Positions 52,627-62,678 are shown, numbered from the stretch's first letter. The stretch is DNA of 64,000 nt from Paraburkholderia aspalathi (GCF_900116445.1 NZ_FPBH01000001.1:186001-250000), one strand, 5' to 3'. Numbers and translations: made by a program. Notes: generated from the letters alone by a model not told the origin.

Positions 52627-54189
52627 ATGAAAAACATGACGATTGTTCGCTGGCTCGCTATGACACTCGGTGGCGCGTTGCTCGCGCTGGCGGTGGTTAG
52701 CGGCTACGGATTAATGCAACTTCGCGCGTCCTATCAGCGTATCGAAGGGCTGGAGACGCGCACGGTGCCGAGCCTGAAATCGATATCGGCCGCGCTTGAT
52801 AACGTTGCCGCAATGCGGCTTGCCGTTTACCGCTATGTGGTCGACGGCGTCGACGATGCCAGCCGCTCGGGCATGAAACGGGAAATTGCCGAATCAGACC
52901 GTCAGTTTGACGACGTGATTGCTCGCGCGTTGGCTCACGAAGTCTCCGACGACGCCGATCGAAAACTGTTCGAAGCGGATCGTACCCGCATGACCGCGTA
53001 TCGCGACGCCCGTCAAGCGTTCTTCGAGAAGATGCAGGTGGGCGAGCGCGATGGCGCCCTCGCAATGCTTCACGACGGCGGCGCCGTTCATAACGCTGCG
53101 CTGGCGCTGAACGATGGGTTGCACGAGCATCTGAGCGAGGACATCGCTCGCGGTAACCTCGTGCGCGAAGAAAACGCGAATGCGTACCGATTTGCATTCG
53201 GCCTGATGCTCGCCGTTGCAGGCGCGGCACTCGTGGTGACCGGGGTGCTGGGGAGCCGCCTCTATGCGCTTATCAGCCTGGGTATGCGTCAGATGCAGGA
53301 AACGCTTCAGCGGGTCAGCCAGTCACTGGATCTTTCGCAGCGCGCAAGCGTTGTGCGAATGGACGAGATCGGTCACACGGCAACGGCATTGAACAGCCTG
53401 CTTGAGCAGATGGCCGGCGTTGTCGCCGAGGTGCGTTCATCGAGCGATGCGGTCGGTGTGGCGTCGAAACAGATTGCCGCCGGCAACCTCGATTTGTCTT
53501 CGCGTACCGAACAGCAGGCCGCGTCGCTGCAACAAACGGCCAGCAATCTCGGCGAGCTCACGGCAACAGTGCAGCAAAACGCCGACGCCGCGCGGCAGGC
53601 CAACGCGCTTGCTATCAGCACGACGCGAATTTCTGATGAAGGAAATAGGGCGGTTGAACGGATGGTCGACACGATGAATGAAATCGCGTCGAGCTCCTCA
53701 CGGATCGCGGAAATCATATCGATGATCGAAGGAGTCGCCTTCCAGACCAACATTCTCGCGCTGAATGCGGCGGTTGAGGCGGCGCGTGCGGGCGAACAAG
53801 GGCGGGGCTTCGCGGTTGTCGCGGCGGAGGTGCGCAGTCTTGCGCAACGTTCTTCGTCTGCAGCGAAGGAGATTAAGGATCTAATCGAGCAATCAGTAGC
53901 AACGATTCAAGCGGGCTCGCAACAGGCGCAAGAGGCGGGGCGCGCTACCGCAGAGGTGCAGCAGGCGATACGCCGGGTCGCAGGCATAGTCGAGGAGATC
54001 GCTGCGGCGTCGGATTTGCAGGGTCATGGCATCGAGGAAGTTAACGTTGCCATCGGTCAGATCGATCAGGTTACACAGCAGAATGCGGCGCTGGTCGAAG
54101 AGGCGGCGGCCGCTGCGCAATCGCTCGACGAACAGGCGACGCGCCTCGACGAGACTGTTTCCATCTTTAGAGTAAGCTCCCAAGTGTAA
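52627..54189 (+). CDS. Methyl-accepting chemotaxis protein
   Basis: 520 residues. TM1 (about 9-29), a periplasmic four-helix bundle (about 35-190), TM2 (about 195-217), HAMP, then the signalling domain with the hairpin tip [20 protein letters not shown] and the following [13 protein letters not shown]. No C-terminal NWETF-type pentapeptide. It follows the island's regulator by 242 bp in the same orientation and may sense a substrate or product, though this is unproven. Confidence 0.88.
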   Translation: MKNMTIVRWLAMTLGGALLALAVVSGYGLMQLRASYQRIEGLETRTVPSLKSISAALDNVAAMRLAVYRYVVDGVDDASRSGMKREIAESDRQFDDVIARALAHEVSDDADRKLFEADRTRMTAYRDARQAFFEKMQVGERDGALAMLHDGGAVHNAALALNDGLHEHLSEDIARGNLVREENANAYRFAFGLMLAVAGAALVVTGVLGSRLYALISLGMRQMQETLQRVSQSLDLSQRASVVRMDEIGHTATALNSLLEQMAGVVAEVRSSSDAVGVASKQIAAGNLDLSSRTEQQAASLQQTASNLGELTATVQQNADAARQANALAISTTRISDEGNRAVERMVDTMNEIASSSSRIAEIISMIEGVAFQTNILALNAAVEAARAGEQGRGFAVVAAEVRSLAQRSSSAAKEIKDLIEQSVATIQAGSQQAQEAGRATAEVQQAIRRVAGIVEEIAAASDLQGHGIEEVNVAIGQIDQVTQQNAALVEEAAAAAQSLDEQATRLDETVSIFRVSSQV

Positions 54190-54243
54190 TTTTGGCGTGT
54201 GCCATCCTGGCACCCACTGCCGATCCGGACGATGGCGGACGTG

Positions 54244-54984
54244 TTACGAATGCTCTTCGAGCTGGCGCCTGGTCGCGGATGAAGAAATGATGGCCGAAGC
54301 TGACAACAGGGCCGAGAGCGCAAACCCGCTTATTGCAGCACTTGGGATCAGCGAAAGAAAAAATGCCGACATGTCGCCGACATTGGTGCCCCACCATCTG
54401 ATGGCGGCGACAGCCACCCAGTAGCTTGTGGCACCGAACTTCATTAGGCGTGCTCTCGCAATCAAGATCAGAAGCAGTACTAGCGTTGCGATTGACGCGG
54501 ATATCGGGACGCCAATCCTGACTGAATTGAAGGAGTGGCCAATTGCGTCCGCAGTTACTGTTCCAAGGGTTCCCGCGATCAGCATGGTCAGCCAATAAAA
54601 GCCGTCTGTTTGCAATGCGCCCTTTGTTTGTTCGAGTGTCGATCGACGTCGTAGCATCACAATTCCGATGAAGATGACCACCAAGGTGGTAACAACGTCG
54701 AAGTAGGTGAGATGCGCATGGTCTATCGAATAGTCCGCAATATTGGTTGCTGCCGCTCGCACAAGGAGTATGGCGATCCAGTAAAAGGCTTCGCTGCCTT
54801 TGGCGCTTGCACGCTCAACAAGCACCAATATTGCAAACATAAGCGCTAGCACGATCAGGCCTTTGGCCGGTGCCAGCTTGAGGACGTCGGGAATGATGTC
54901 ACCCAGGTTCGTTCCGCAGATGCTCGCAAGCATGATCGCCGCCCAGTATCTGGCGCTGACGTTTGGAGTGACCTTCAAACGCAT
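54244..54984 (-). CDS. Multi-helix membrane protein (COG4705-like)
   Basis: 246 residues, about seven to eight hydrophobic helices arranged as repeated two-helix units. Similar motifs recur: YWAAIMLASICGTNLGDI, FYWIAILLVRAAATNIADYS, FYWLTMLIAGTLGTVTADAI and SYWVAVAAIRWWGTNVGD, each ending in an Asp. This is the COG4705 type of uncharacterised membrane protein. ATG 54984 has AGGAAAT upstream. Confidence 0.75.
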   Translation of the reverse strand: MRLKVTPNVSARYWAAIMLASICGTNLGDIIPDVLKLAPAKGLIVLALMFAILVLVERASAKGSEAFYWIAILLVRAAATNIADYSIDHAHLTYFDVVTTLVVIFIGIVMLRRRSTLEQTKGALQTDGFYWLTMLIAGTLGTVTADAIGHSFNSVRIGVPISASIATLVLLLILIARARLMKFGATSYWVAVAAIRWWGTNVGDMSAFFLSLIPSAAISGFALSALLSASAIISSSATRRQLEEHS

Positions 54985-55243
54985 AGAGATTTCCTGTTGA
55001 TTGTTTGAGGAAGCGGCGACGATTTCGGCCGGCACGGGACCCGGTCAACCTTCAGTCCGCATCAAGTCGAAGCAGCATTGGCCTAAGGTCGTCGGACTGA
55101 CTAATAGAACACGCTTAGGCGAGACGCGGCCAGCGGGCCGCGTTCAGCAATCCCATACTTGCCCAGCAGGACTTACCCAACACTGACAAAGTAAAAAGAT
55201 TTTTCTACGGTCGAGTAGCCTTCCCGATGTCGCGATGTCGCGA

Positions 55244-55891
55244 TCATGCACTCGAAGCTGGCCGGGACGAGATGCTTTCGTACCAGCGCCTAAACGATTG
55301 GTGAGATTCGGGAATTGGCATTTTCAGAGCATTTGCCGCGAAATCGACGGTAACGAGGGTCGTAATGTCTGCAGCTGAGAATTCGTCACCAGCGACAAAC
55401 GGGGCACTATCGAGTCGTGCATTGAAATCTGCGAAGAAGTTCGACACGCGCTGCTTGCTACGCTCTACCAATGCAGGAATCTGCTCGTAATCGTGCGGCC
55501 CCGACAATGCTCGTCCCTTCAATCCGGGCAGAGCATTTCGGACCGCTTCCATGACCGGGGCGAAGCCATCCAGCTCCGCGCGTCGCTCCCACATGGTGAC
55601 GAGTGCCTTGTCCTTGGATGTCGTACCAAGAAGCGGCTTGTGTGGATAGGCTTCCTCAAGATAGCGCCAGATAGCAAGCACTTCCGTGATAACTGTTCCA
55701 TCGGCGAGTTGCAGCGCAGGAACCTGCATTCGTGGATTCACGGCCTTGAAGGCGTCTGAAAATTGCTCCCTGCTACCAAGATCAATCGCTCTTCGTGCAA
55801 TTTCAATACCCTTCTCGGCGATAAAGACACGAACACGGCGAGCATTTGGTGAACCTTTGGATTCGTACAGGAGGGGCGTTTCGATTGGCAT
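55244..55891 (-). CDS. Glutathione S-transferase
   Basis: 215 residues. N-terminal thioredoxin-like domain (about 5-85; SKGSPNARRVRVFIAEKGIE and the cis-Pro in QVPALQL) and a helical C-terminal domain (about 95-205). It conjugates or reduces electrophiles with glutathione; substrate unknown. Four bp separate it from the NIPSNAP gene, indicating an operon. Confidence 0.87.
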   Translation of the reverse strand: MPIETPLLYESKGSPNARRVRVFIAEKGIEIARRAIDLGSREQFSDAFKAVNPRMQVPALQLADGTVITEVLAIWRYLEEAYPHKPLLGTTSKDKALVTMWERRAELDGFAPVMEAVRNALPGLKGRALSGPHDYEQIPALVERSKQRVSNFFADFNARLDSAPFVAGDEFSAADITTLVTVDFAANALKMPIPESHQSFRRWYESISSRPASSA

Positions 55892-55895
55892 TTTG

Positions 55896-56231
55896 TTAAT
55901 CCATTGTGACTGCGCGCGGTTGGAAGAAGGGAGCAGGCTTAAGGATCAGATTTTCCATATCGACAAGTGTGTCTTCCTCTAGGGCGACGCGCCGGTATGC
56001 TTGCCAGTCCGGATCTGCTTCCATGGCGTCGCGGCGTTGCTCGCGATCCGCCAAACTATCGTATTGCCAGAGATGAACAACCCGGCTAAGCGGTCCGATA
56101 TGGGTCACAAAGAAACCATAGGGTTCACCAAGATATTTTCGCTGAAGCGGCAACGCCAGGCGCTCGTAGGTCTCCAGAAATCGGGCGAGCCGGTTCGGCT
56201 TGATGGTGTAAGTACGGTGATCGAAGATCAT
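55896..56231 (-). CDS. NIPSNAP-family protein
   Basis: 111 residues. A ferredoxin-like alpha/beta-barrel of the NIPSNAP type: starts with the strand FDHRTYTIKP, contains LPLQRKYLGEPYGFFVTHIGP and ends with a hydrophobic strand. Function of bacterial members is unclear. It precedes GST in the LysR-linked operon. Confidence 0.8.
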   Translation of the reverse strand: MIFDHRTYTIKPNRLARFLETYERLALPLQRKYLGEPYGFFVTHIGPLSRVVHLWQYDSLADREQRRDAMEADPDWQAYRRVALEEDTLVDMENLILKPAPFFQPRAVTMD

Positions 56232-56350
56232 TCTCTAGTTCCAGGTGCTCTGGCCAATGTCACGCTCGGGTCGCTCTCGAGTTTCTGATCCAGGTGCGTC
56301 GGCCTCGCTGGCTGCGAGCTTACGAAAGCCGGCGCATCTGGTCTCCTTGG

Positions 56351-57448
56351 TCAATCTTTGGCCTCGTATATAGGGTAATCGGCGTATCCTTTTTTCCCAC
56401 CGTAGTAAAACGTGTCGCGGTCGTAGGGATTGAGGAGGAGATCGCGCTTCATCCGCTCCGGAAGATCCGGATTTGCGAGGAAGTGCCTGCCGAACGCGAC
56501 AAGGTCCGCGTCGGCCGCTCTGATGATTGCTTCAGCACCGGTTGCGTCAAACCCACCAGCGGCGATCACCGGACCACCGAATAGAGGTCGGAGTTGCCCG
56601 GCCGCCACGGGGCTCTGCGAATCGTCTGAGACGTTTCCCGTGACCCGCGGTTCGATGACATGAAGATAAGCCAAACCGTATGCCGATAGCGCTCGGGCAA
56701 CGTAGGGGAAAGTCACTGCTGGCGAGCTGTCGCCCATGCCACCGAACTTATTGCTTGGTCCAATGCGAACACCGACGCGATCAGCGCCCCAGACGCTTGC
56801 CACGGCGTCGACAACTTCGAGGAGGAAGCGGGCGCGATTCTCTACAGAGCCACCGTATGCATCTGTACGTAAGTTGGAGTTGTCCTGAAGAAACTGGTCG
56901 ATGAGATAGCCATTCGCGGCGTGTAGTTCCACACCGTCGAAACCGGCCTCCTTCGCTCGTCGGGCCGCTTGGCGATAGTCGTCAACAAGTCCCGGTATTT
57001 CGGAGAGTTCGATTGCTCTCGGGGCAGACGCGGCACTGGGGCCACTCGCTAGAAGCGCCCGAACTTCGGCATTGGTTACGGACGGCGCAATCGGCGCCTG
57101 GCCGTTTGGCTGAAGGTCGACATGCGATTGTCGCCCGACGTGCCAAAGTTGCAGGAAGATCCGTCCACCCTTCGCGTGCACTGCGTCGACAATTCTCTGC
57201 CATCCTGCCACCTGTTCGTCGGTATAGATTCCAGGTGATCCATAACCCCCATTCCCGGCTGGCGTGATGAAAGCAGCCTCCGCTATCAGAAGCCCTCCTT
57301 GAGATGCACGCTGTTCGTAGTATGTGACCATCAGGTCGCCCGGCACGTTACCGGGGACGCCCGCCCGCATTCTCGTGAGCGGCGCAAGCACCACACGGTG
57401 CGACAGTTCGATTGCGCCGATGCGGATCGGTGAGAAAAGCTTTGACAT
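56351..57448 (-). CDS. Old yellow enzyme-family alkene reductase
   Basis: 365 residues. FMN-dependent reductase of activated double bonds using NAD(P)H. N-terminal LFSPIRIGAIELSHRVVLAPLTRMRA and the active-site segment LHAANGYLIDQFLQ with the His-Ala-Ala-Asn motif are diagnostic, as is VENRARFLLEVVDAV. Length is normal. Located between the SDR and NIPSNAP genes of a minus-strand redox operon. Confidence 0.92.
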   Translation of the reverse strand: MSKLFSPIRIGAIELSHRVVLAPLTRMRAGVPGNVPGDLMVTYYEQRASQGGLLIAEAAFITPAGNGGYGSPGIYTDEQVAGWQRIVDAVHAKGGRIFLQLWHVGRQSHVDLQPNGQAPIAPSVTNAEVRALLASGPSAASAPRAIELSEIPGLVDDYRQAARRAKEAGFDGVELHAANGYLIDQFLQDNSNLRTDAYGGSVENRARFLLEVVDAVASVWGADRVGVRIGPSNKFGGMGDSSPAVTFPYVARALSAYGLAYLHVIEPRVTGNVSDDSQSPVAAGQLRPLFGGPVIAAGGFDATGAEAIIRAADADLVAFGRHFLANPDLPERMKRDLLLNPYDRDTFYYGGKKGYADYPIYEAKD

Positions 57449-57514
57449 ACAGGTTCCTGTAAATAACGTGGACAGCGGCGCTTTCCAGGCGCGTCAAAAT
57501 CGAATCGACTATCT

Positions 57515-58261
57515 TCAACTCGCCGTCTTGCCGCCGTTTACTCTGATGATTTGTCCGGTGATAAAGGCTGCCTTGTCTGATGCGACAAAGACGACGGCAT
57601 CGGCGATTTCCTCAGGCGTGGCGCCGCGTTTGAGCGGTACCGCGGAGTAGAACGCCGCGCGCTTGTCGGTTGAGCCAGTGAGGCGGTCCAGCATTGCTGT
57701 CTCGGTCGGTCCAGGCGCCACCGCATTCACGCGGACACCGTAAGCAGCGGCCTCGATCGCCGCGGACTTCGTGATCCCTTCGACAGCGTGCTTACTGCCC
57801 GCGTAGAGCGAGAGATTGGCGCCGCCGCGCTCTCCGAGCGTCGATGAGATGTTGATGACGTTCCCGCTGCCCTGCGGCTGCATGACGCGTAAAGCGTGTT
57901 TCAGTCCCCACAGCGTTCCCAGCACGTTGGTGTCGAACAAGGCTGTGTAGGCGTCGGCAGATACATCGGTAACGGGGCCTGGCTTGCCCTCGACACCCGC
58001 ATTGTTGACGACGACGTCGAGCCGGCCGAAGCGCGTCATCGCCTTGTCCACCAGGGCACTCACGTCGTCTTCGCGACGTACGTCAGCAATAACGAACTCG
58101 GCCTCGGCACCGAGGCGGCGCAATTCCTCTTCCAACGTTTTGCCCTCGGCCGCCCTGCGACCAGAAACCACCACCCGTGCGCCGTCGTTCGCAAAAGCGA
58201 ACGCCGCGGCTCGGCCGATTCCCGTCAGGGCGCCGGTAATTAAAACAACACGATTCGTCAC
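57515..58261 (-). CDS. SDR-family oxidoreductase
   Basis: 248 residues. The cofactor loop TGALTGIGRAAAFAFA, NNAG and YAGSK with the preceding Ser give a full classical SDR. GTG 58261 gives the normal family length and has AAGGA upstream; the frame opens at 58309 and would add 16 residues. First gene of the operon divergent from the LysR gene. Confidence 0.82.
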   Translation of the reverse strand: MTNRVVLITGALTGIGRAAAFAFANDGARVVVSGRRAAEGKTLEEELRRLGAEAEFVIADVRREDDVSALVDKAMTRFGRLDVVVNNAGVEGKPGPVTDVSADAYTALFDTNVLGTLWGLKHALRVMQPQGSGNVINISSTLGERGGANLSLYAGSKHAVEGITKSAAIEAAAYGVRVNAVAPGPTETAMLDRLTGSTDKRAAFYSAVPLKRGATPEEIADAVVFVASDKAAFITGQIIRVNGGKTAS

Positions 58262-58442
58262 GTTAAGTCCTTGGAGGTATGGGTTAGCCGTTGCTGCTCG
58301 GGTTCGCATGGCGTCACCCGGCTAAATTCGCGATCAATTCCGGGTTGAAACTCAAATTAGGCTTAAGCGTAGAATGTTTCGGCGGCCCGGAATAAGACTT
58401 TGTATATCTGGAGCCATATTCGGCAGGCATGGGGAGAGAGCA

Positions 58443-59366
58443 ATGGAGCTTCGACATCTTCGCTACTTTGTCGCTGTTGCGGAGACGGGTAGCTTCACGA
58501 CGGCGGCCGAACAGCGGCTGCATACGGCCCAGCCCTCCCTCAGCCGTCAGATCCGCGATCTTGAAGAGGAGGTGGGCGTTGATTTGCTGATACGCGGCGC
58601 CCGCGGAGTTGAATTGACAGCGGCAGGTCAGGCGTTCCTCGAGCACGCTCGTGGAACGTTAGCGCAAGCGCAATCCGCCATTGAAGCGGCTCGACGGGCG
58701 GCGCATCGTTTAAAGCCCGTATTCGCGCTTGGATTCCTTACTGGGCAGGAGATCGAGTGGTTGCCGGAGGCGATGCGGGTTCTCCGCGACGAACTCCCAA
58801 AAATTGAGGTTACGGTCTCCAGCCAATACTCGCCGTCGCTTCGCGATGCCCTGGTGAAAGGCGAGCTCGACCTCGCATTCATGCGGCCGGAGCCGAACGT
58901 GCCGGACCTGGAGTACCGGCTTGTTGTCAAGGAGCCATTGGTGGTGGTTTTGCCAAGTGATCACCCTCTCGCGGCTTGCGAAAAGATCGCTCTTCAGCAG
59001 TTCGTTGGCGAGACGTTCATCACCGTTTCGCACACTGCCCCTACTGTGCGGACCGTCATCGACGAGTTTGTCCTGCAATCAGGTCTGGACATTCGTGCAA
59101 GCTACGAAGTGGATAACCTCGCGATGGCGGTGTCAATGGTGGCATCGACACGCGGTCTCGCGTTGCTTCCGTGTTACGCGAGGAATTTCCTTCCCGCGTC
59201 GGTGACAAGCCGTCCACTTGATGTTAAACCGCCGACTATCGACCTGGTCATCGGCTATAGCAAGGCCAACACTTCGCCGATATTGAGTTTGTTTCTTTCC
59301 AGAATCGACCATCTACTCGCCCGCTGCAGATCGATAGCGGCCGAAAAACAAGCATCCGTAGCGTAG
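58443..59366 (+). CDS. LysR-family regulator
   Basis: 307 residues. N-terminal winged HTH (MELRHLRYFVAVAETGSF, then QPSLSRQIRDLEEEVG) and C-terminal periplasmic-binding-like effector domain (about 95-300). ATG 58443 has GGAGAGAG upstream. It is divergent from the SDR-OYE-NIPSNAP-GST operon and probably controls it. Confidence 0.87.
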   Translation: MELRHLRYFVAVAETGSFTTAAEQRLHTAQPSLSRQIRDLEEEVGVDLLIRGARGVELTAAGQAFLEHARGTLAQAQSAIEAARRAAHRLKPVFALGFLTGQEIEWLPEAMRVLRDELPKIEVTVSSQYSPSLRDALVKGELDLAFMRPEPNVPDLEYRLVVKEPLVVVLPSDHPLAACEKIALQQFVGETFITVSHTAPTVRTVIDEFVLQSGLDIRASYEVDNLAMAVSMVASTRGLALLPCYARNFLPASVTSRPLDVKPPTIDLVIGYSKANTSPILSLFLSRIDHLLARCRSIAAEKQASVA

Positions 59367-59492
59367 CTGCCACGAAGCAGCGACGCTCGGTCATACGCAT
59401 TTTCGTTTGGTCTTGTAGTGGTGGCGATGACGGCTTCAGTTCCTCCTCTTCCAGCAAAAAGGATTTCGAGTCTCTCCATTTGCGGGATCTTT

Positions 59493-59531
59493 AACGGAGA
59501 GCCAACTGCGTTAGCTCATCAACTCTCCGTT
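59493..59531. repeat. Inverted repeat in the convergent LysR-SDR gap
   Basis: AACGGAGAG (59493-59501) pairs perfectly with CTCTCCGTT (59523-59531) over a 21-nt loop. It lies between convergent genes, where a bidirectional terminator would be expected, but lacks a T-run. Confidence 0.55.
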
Positions 59532-59587
59532 GCGTCCGCTCGGACGTTGAGCTTCTTCAAATCCATACACCGAACGTGCCCACGGTT

Positions 59588-60328
59588 TCAGGCATTCATC
59601 CCACCATCAACCGTAAGATTCGTCCCAGTAACGTACGAGGCCTCCGGCCCGGCAACGAACGCTACCATTGCGGCAATCTCCTCAGCGCGACCATAGCGAT
59701 CGAGCGCTGTGGCGGCCTTCTGCGGCACCGCCCAGTCGCCTGAGGCGGGATTCAGGTCTGTATCGATCGGTCCTGGCTGGACGTTGTTGACCGTAATCCC
59801 CCGGCCTCCCAACTCTCTGGACAGCGCCTGGGTGAACATCCTGACGGCCGCTTTCGTGGCTGCGTAGGGCACGAGCCCTGGCGCAATAGCACGCTCGCCC
59901 ACCGCCGAACCGATCATGATGATGCGGCCACCATCATTCAGACGCTTCAGCGCAGCCTTGGTGGTAGCGAATACGCCGCGGATGTTGATGTCGATTACTC
60001 TATCCATCTCCTCCAGCGTCGTGTCTTCGAACGGTTTCGGAATGGCCGTGCCGGCATTGTTCACCAGCACATCCAGCCGGCCGAAGGTCGCAAAAGTTTT
60101 TTCGACCGCGGCTTCGACAGCTTTGACGTCAGCAGCGTCCGCCTGGATTGCAATAGCCTTTCCGCCATTGAGTTCGATCTCTTTGACCACTGCCGACGCC
60201 GCGCTTGCGTTCTTCGAGTATGTAAAGGCCACACTCGCTCCATCCGCGGCCAGACGTTTTGCGATTGCCGCACCGATGCCGCGTGAGCCACCGGTAACGA
60301 GTGCCACTTTTTTGGCTAATTCAGACAT
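59588..60328 (-). CDS. SDR-family oxidoreductase
   Basis: 246 residues. TGGSRGIGAAIAKRLA, NNAG and the YAATK catalytic motif. Classical NAD(P)-dependent short-chain dehydrogenase, similar to 3-oxoacyl reductases/glucose dehydrogenases. Its upstream region joins the TetR-type operator module at 60533-60590, 205 bp away, but the promoter there faces the other way. Confidence 0.85.
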   Translation of the reverse strand: MSELAKKVALVTGGSRGIGAAIAKRLAADGASVAFTYSKNASAASAVVKEIELNGGKAIAIQADAADVKAVEAAVEKTFATFGRLDVLVNNAGTAIPKPFEDTTLEEMDRVIDINIRGVFATTKAALKRLNDGGRIIMIGSAVGERAIAPGLVPYAATKAAVRMFTQALSRELGGRGITVNNVQPGPIDTDLNPASGDWAVPQKAATALDRYGRAEEIAAMVAFVAGPEASYVTGTNLTVDGGMNA

Positions 60329-60532
60329 TTGATTTCCCAGGGTATGCGTGAGCGATTCACCGCGTCACAGAATCAGAAAATAGATTTGCAGTACAAACGT
60401 TCGATCTATGGTGCTGCAACGATTGTAGGTTTCCGTGACGGGTGCGACAAAGACCTTATAAGCAAGGGCGGCATGCGTTTTGGGCATAGCAGGGGAGGAC
60501 ATGCTTGCATGCTCCTCGTTCCGATTTCTTGC

Positions 60533-60562
60533 TTGACAAAGTAACAGACCTGTCCGTAATAT
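60533..60562 (+). promoter_or_regulatory. Sigma-70 promoter upstream of the MaoC-like gene
   Basis: TTGACA (60533-60538) and TAATAT (60557-60562) are 18 bp apart, a near-consensus promoter about 40 bp before the MaoC ATG. The spacer contains an operator half, so repressor binding would block RNA polymerase. Confidence 0.75.
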
Positions 60563-60590
60563 AAAAATTAGTTACAGGTCAGTAACTTTA
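60538..60590. promoter_or_regulatory. TetR-type operator module 1
   Basis: AAAGTAACAGACCTGT (60538-60553) is followed by an inverted related copy (60569-60590; on the minus strand AAAGTTACTGACCTGT and on). Both match the module at 62613-62668. The first copy overlaps the promoter spacer. The TetR gene between the modules is the obvious regulator. Confidence 0.7.
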
Positions 60591-60603
60591 TTGTGAGCAG
60601 GTC

Positions 60604-61074
60604 ATGGATCAGTTGAACAAGCAGCGCTATCTGGAAGATTTTGCAGTGGGGCAGACGTTCGGCTCTGGGCGGCTGCGCATCGACAAGGAGCGGGTGCTCG
60701 CGTTCGCTGCCGAGTTCGATCCGCAGCCCTTCCATCTCGATGAGGCGGCGGCGCGCCACTCGATTTTCGGTGGTCTGGCCGCCAGCGGTTGGCACACCGC
60801 CGCCGTGACGATGCGGTTGATGATCGAGACCGAACTCAAGCCGGCTGGCGGCTTCATTGGCGCCGGCCTCGACGAGTGCCGCTGGCCCCGGCCCGTGCGC
60901 CCCGGTGACGAGTTGCGGGTCGAGTGCGAGGTGATCGAGGTGCGACCGTCAAAGTCTCGTCCGGAGCAGGGCCTGATCAAGCTCCGAACGACCACGCTGA
61001 ACCAGGACGACGAGCCCGTGCTCGTGCATGTCGTGAACATGGTCGTGCCGCGCCGGACACACCATTCGTCTTGA
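60604..61074 (+). CDS. MaoC-like hydratase-fold protein
   Basis: 156 residues, single hot-dog domain. [14 protein letters not shown] corresponds to the hydratase-2 motif with Asp and His, and [15 protein letters not shown] to the following helix. It likely hydrates an enoyl-CoA, but the GDxNP order is altered to EFDPQP, so activity is less certain. First gene of the transcript from the promoter at 60533. Confidence 0.85.
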   Translation: MDQLNKQRYLEDFAVGQTFGSGRLRIDKERVLAFAAEFDPQPFHLDEAAARHSIFGGLAASGWHTAAVTMRLMIETELKPAGGFIGAGLDECRWPRPVRPGDELRVECEVIEVRPSKSRPEQGLIKLRTTTLNQDDEPVLVHVVNMVVPRRTHHSS

Positions 61075-61094
61075 TACCGGAAGGCGGGATATTC

Positions 61095-61976
61095 ATGGAC
61101 ATCGGTTTCATTGGCTTAGGCATCATGGGACAGCCCATGGCGCTCAATCTGGCCCGCGCAGGAACACAACTCATTGTCTGGAATCGCTCTGCTGACAGAT
61201 GCGAATCTTTGCGAGCCGCGGGCGCAACCGTCGCGACGAGTCCTGCCGAAATATTTAAACGAAGCCGCGTGGTATTCCTGATGCTGGTCGATGGCGACGC
61301 AATCGACGCTGTCCTCGGTCGCGGTACATCGCAGTTCGGCGCGAACGTTGCGCACCACGCGATCGTCCATATGGGGACGACCTCGCCCGACTACTCGCGC
61401 GGACTCGACACCGACATTCGCAAAGCCGGCGGCAGCTACGTGGAAGCGCCCGTCTCGGGCTCGCGCAAGCCCGCCGAAGCGGGGCAGCTCCTGGCGATGC
61501 TGGCAGGCGAAGACGCGGCCATCGAAAGCGTCCGCCTTCTGCTCGAGCCAATGTGCCAGCAGACGATGATGTGCGGCCCGGTTCCGAACGGGCTTCTCAT
61601 GAAGCTCGCGGTCAACCTGTTTCTAATGACCACGGTCACCGGCCTTGCGGAAGCGGCGCATTTTGCGGAACGATATGGCCTCGACATGCAGCAGTTCCGC
61701 ACTATCGTCGACGCTGGTCAGATGGCGAGCGGCATCTCGCGCGTAAAAATACACAAGCTGGTGACACGCGATTTCGAAGAAGTGCAGGCGTCGATCGTCA
61801 ATGTGCTGGAGAACAATCGCTTGATTGCGGATGCAGCCAGAGCAGGCGGAGTCGCGTCACCGCTATTGGATGTCTGCTACGCGCTATTCGGCGAGACCCT
61901 GGCGTTGGGGCACGGGCAATCCGACATGGCGGCCGTCGTCCACGCATTCGAGGCAAGAACCGATTCCAGCAAGTAA
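61095..61976 (+). CDS. 3-Hydroxyisobutyrate dehydrogenase-family protein
   Basis: 293 residues. NAD-binding [20 protein letters not shown], substrate loop [16 protein letters not shown] and the catalytic Lys in [10 protein letters not shown] beta-hydroxyacid dehydrogenase; the substrate is unknown. It starts 20 bp after the MaoC gene and converges with the TetR gene (10 bp between stops). Confidence 0.87.
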   Translation: MDIGFIGLGIMGQPMALNLARAGTQLIVWNRSADRCESLRAAGATVATSPAEIFKRSRVVFLMLVDGDAIDAVLGRGTSQFGANVAHHAIVHMGTTSPDYSRGLDTDIRKAGGSYVEAPVSGSRKPAEAGQLLAMLAGEDAAIESVRLLLEPMCQQTMMCGPVPNGLLMKLAVNLFLMTTVTGLAEAAHFAERYGLDMQQFRTIVDAGQMASGISRVKIHKLVTRDFEEVQASIVNVLENNRLIADAARAGGVASPLLDVCYALFGETLALGHGQSDMAAVVHAFEARTDSSK

Positions 61977-61986
61977 TCGCGTTCGA

Positions 61987-62580
61987 CTAGGCCAACAGCT
62001 TCGTGGCGGCATCAATGAGGTCGCCCTTCAGATTGCCCGACTCCGCTATCGAACCAGTGACATACGCGCCGTTGATGACCAGCGCTATCTGAGACGCGGT
62101 GCGGTTGGGATCACTAACGCCCAGCTTGGCGACGATCGCTGCGAGCCTCGCCTGCATTTCCTCTTTGTTGTCTCGAGCGATAACCCGGCCAGGATGCTTG
62201 TCGTCAGGAAACTCTGCCATCAGATTAAGAAAGGGGCAGCCACGAAAGGCGGGGTGCGCAATCCGTTTCGCGATTCCAGATAGCAGTGCCTCCAACAAAG
62301 CGCGCGGGTCATCGGCGTGCTTCTTTTCAACGTCATCCCACCACGCCCAGAACAACCGATCTTTCTCGGCGGCGAAAGCGCAGATCAAAGCGTCCTTGGA
62401 GTCGAATACCCGATAGAGGCTCGTCTTCGACACCCCGGATTGCTCGACGACCGTGTCGACGCCGATGGCACGTATGCCCTCGCGGTAAAACAGATCGCTT
62501 GCCGTCGCGAGGATCTTCTCTCGCGCGCTCACTTCGCCCTTGGGCGGGGCTCCCCGCCGGGGTCGGGCTCCTGCCTTCAT
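61987..62580 (-). CDS. TetR-family regulator
   Basis: 197 residues. HTH (about 20-62): LATASDLFYREGIRAIGVDT then VSKTSLYRVFDSKDALI. Ligand domain follows. ATG 62580 has GGAG 9 bp upstream; an in-frame TTG at 62619 lies inside the operator and is rejected. The gene is divergent from the quinone oxidoreductase gene, with operator module 2 between them. Confidence 0.88.
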   Translation of the reverse strand: MKAGARPRRGAPPKGEVSAREKILATASDLFYREGIRAIGVDTVVEQSGVSKTSLYRVFDSKDALICAFAAEKDRLFWAWWDDVEKKHADDPRALLEALLSGIAKRIAHPAFRGCPFLNLMAEFPDDKHPGRVIARDNKEEMQARLAAIVAKLGVSDPNRTASQIALVINGAYVTGSIAESGNLKGDLIDAATKLLA

Positions 62581-62612
62581 ATCCGCAAACTCCTTTGATT
62601 CAGATTTTCTGA

Positions 62613-62642
62613 TTGACAAAGTAACAGATGGGTACCTAGTAT
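62613..62642 (+). promoter_or_regulatory. Sigma-70 promoter of the quinone oxidoreductase gene
   Basis: TTGACA (62613-62618) and TAGTAT (62637-62642) with an 18-bp spacer, the same architecture as at 60533. It faces the quinone oxidoreductase gene 37 bp downstream. Confidence 0.7.
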
Positions 62643-62668
62643 GAAAGTTACAGGTCTGTTACTTTATA
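62618..62668. promoter_or_regulatory. TetR-type operator module 2
   Basis: AAAGTAACAGA (62618-62628) and TCTGTTACTTT (62655-62665) form a perfect 11-bp inverted pair. The right side alone (62645-62665) is almost palindromic, with AAAGTAACAG and CTGTAACTTT arms on the minus strand. It shares both the sequence and the promoter overlap with module 1. Confidence 0.75.
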
Positions 62669-62678
62669 GGATATACCC

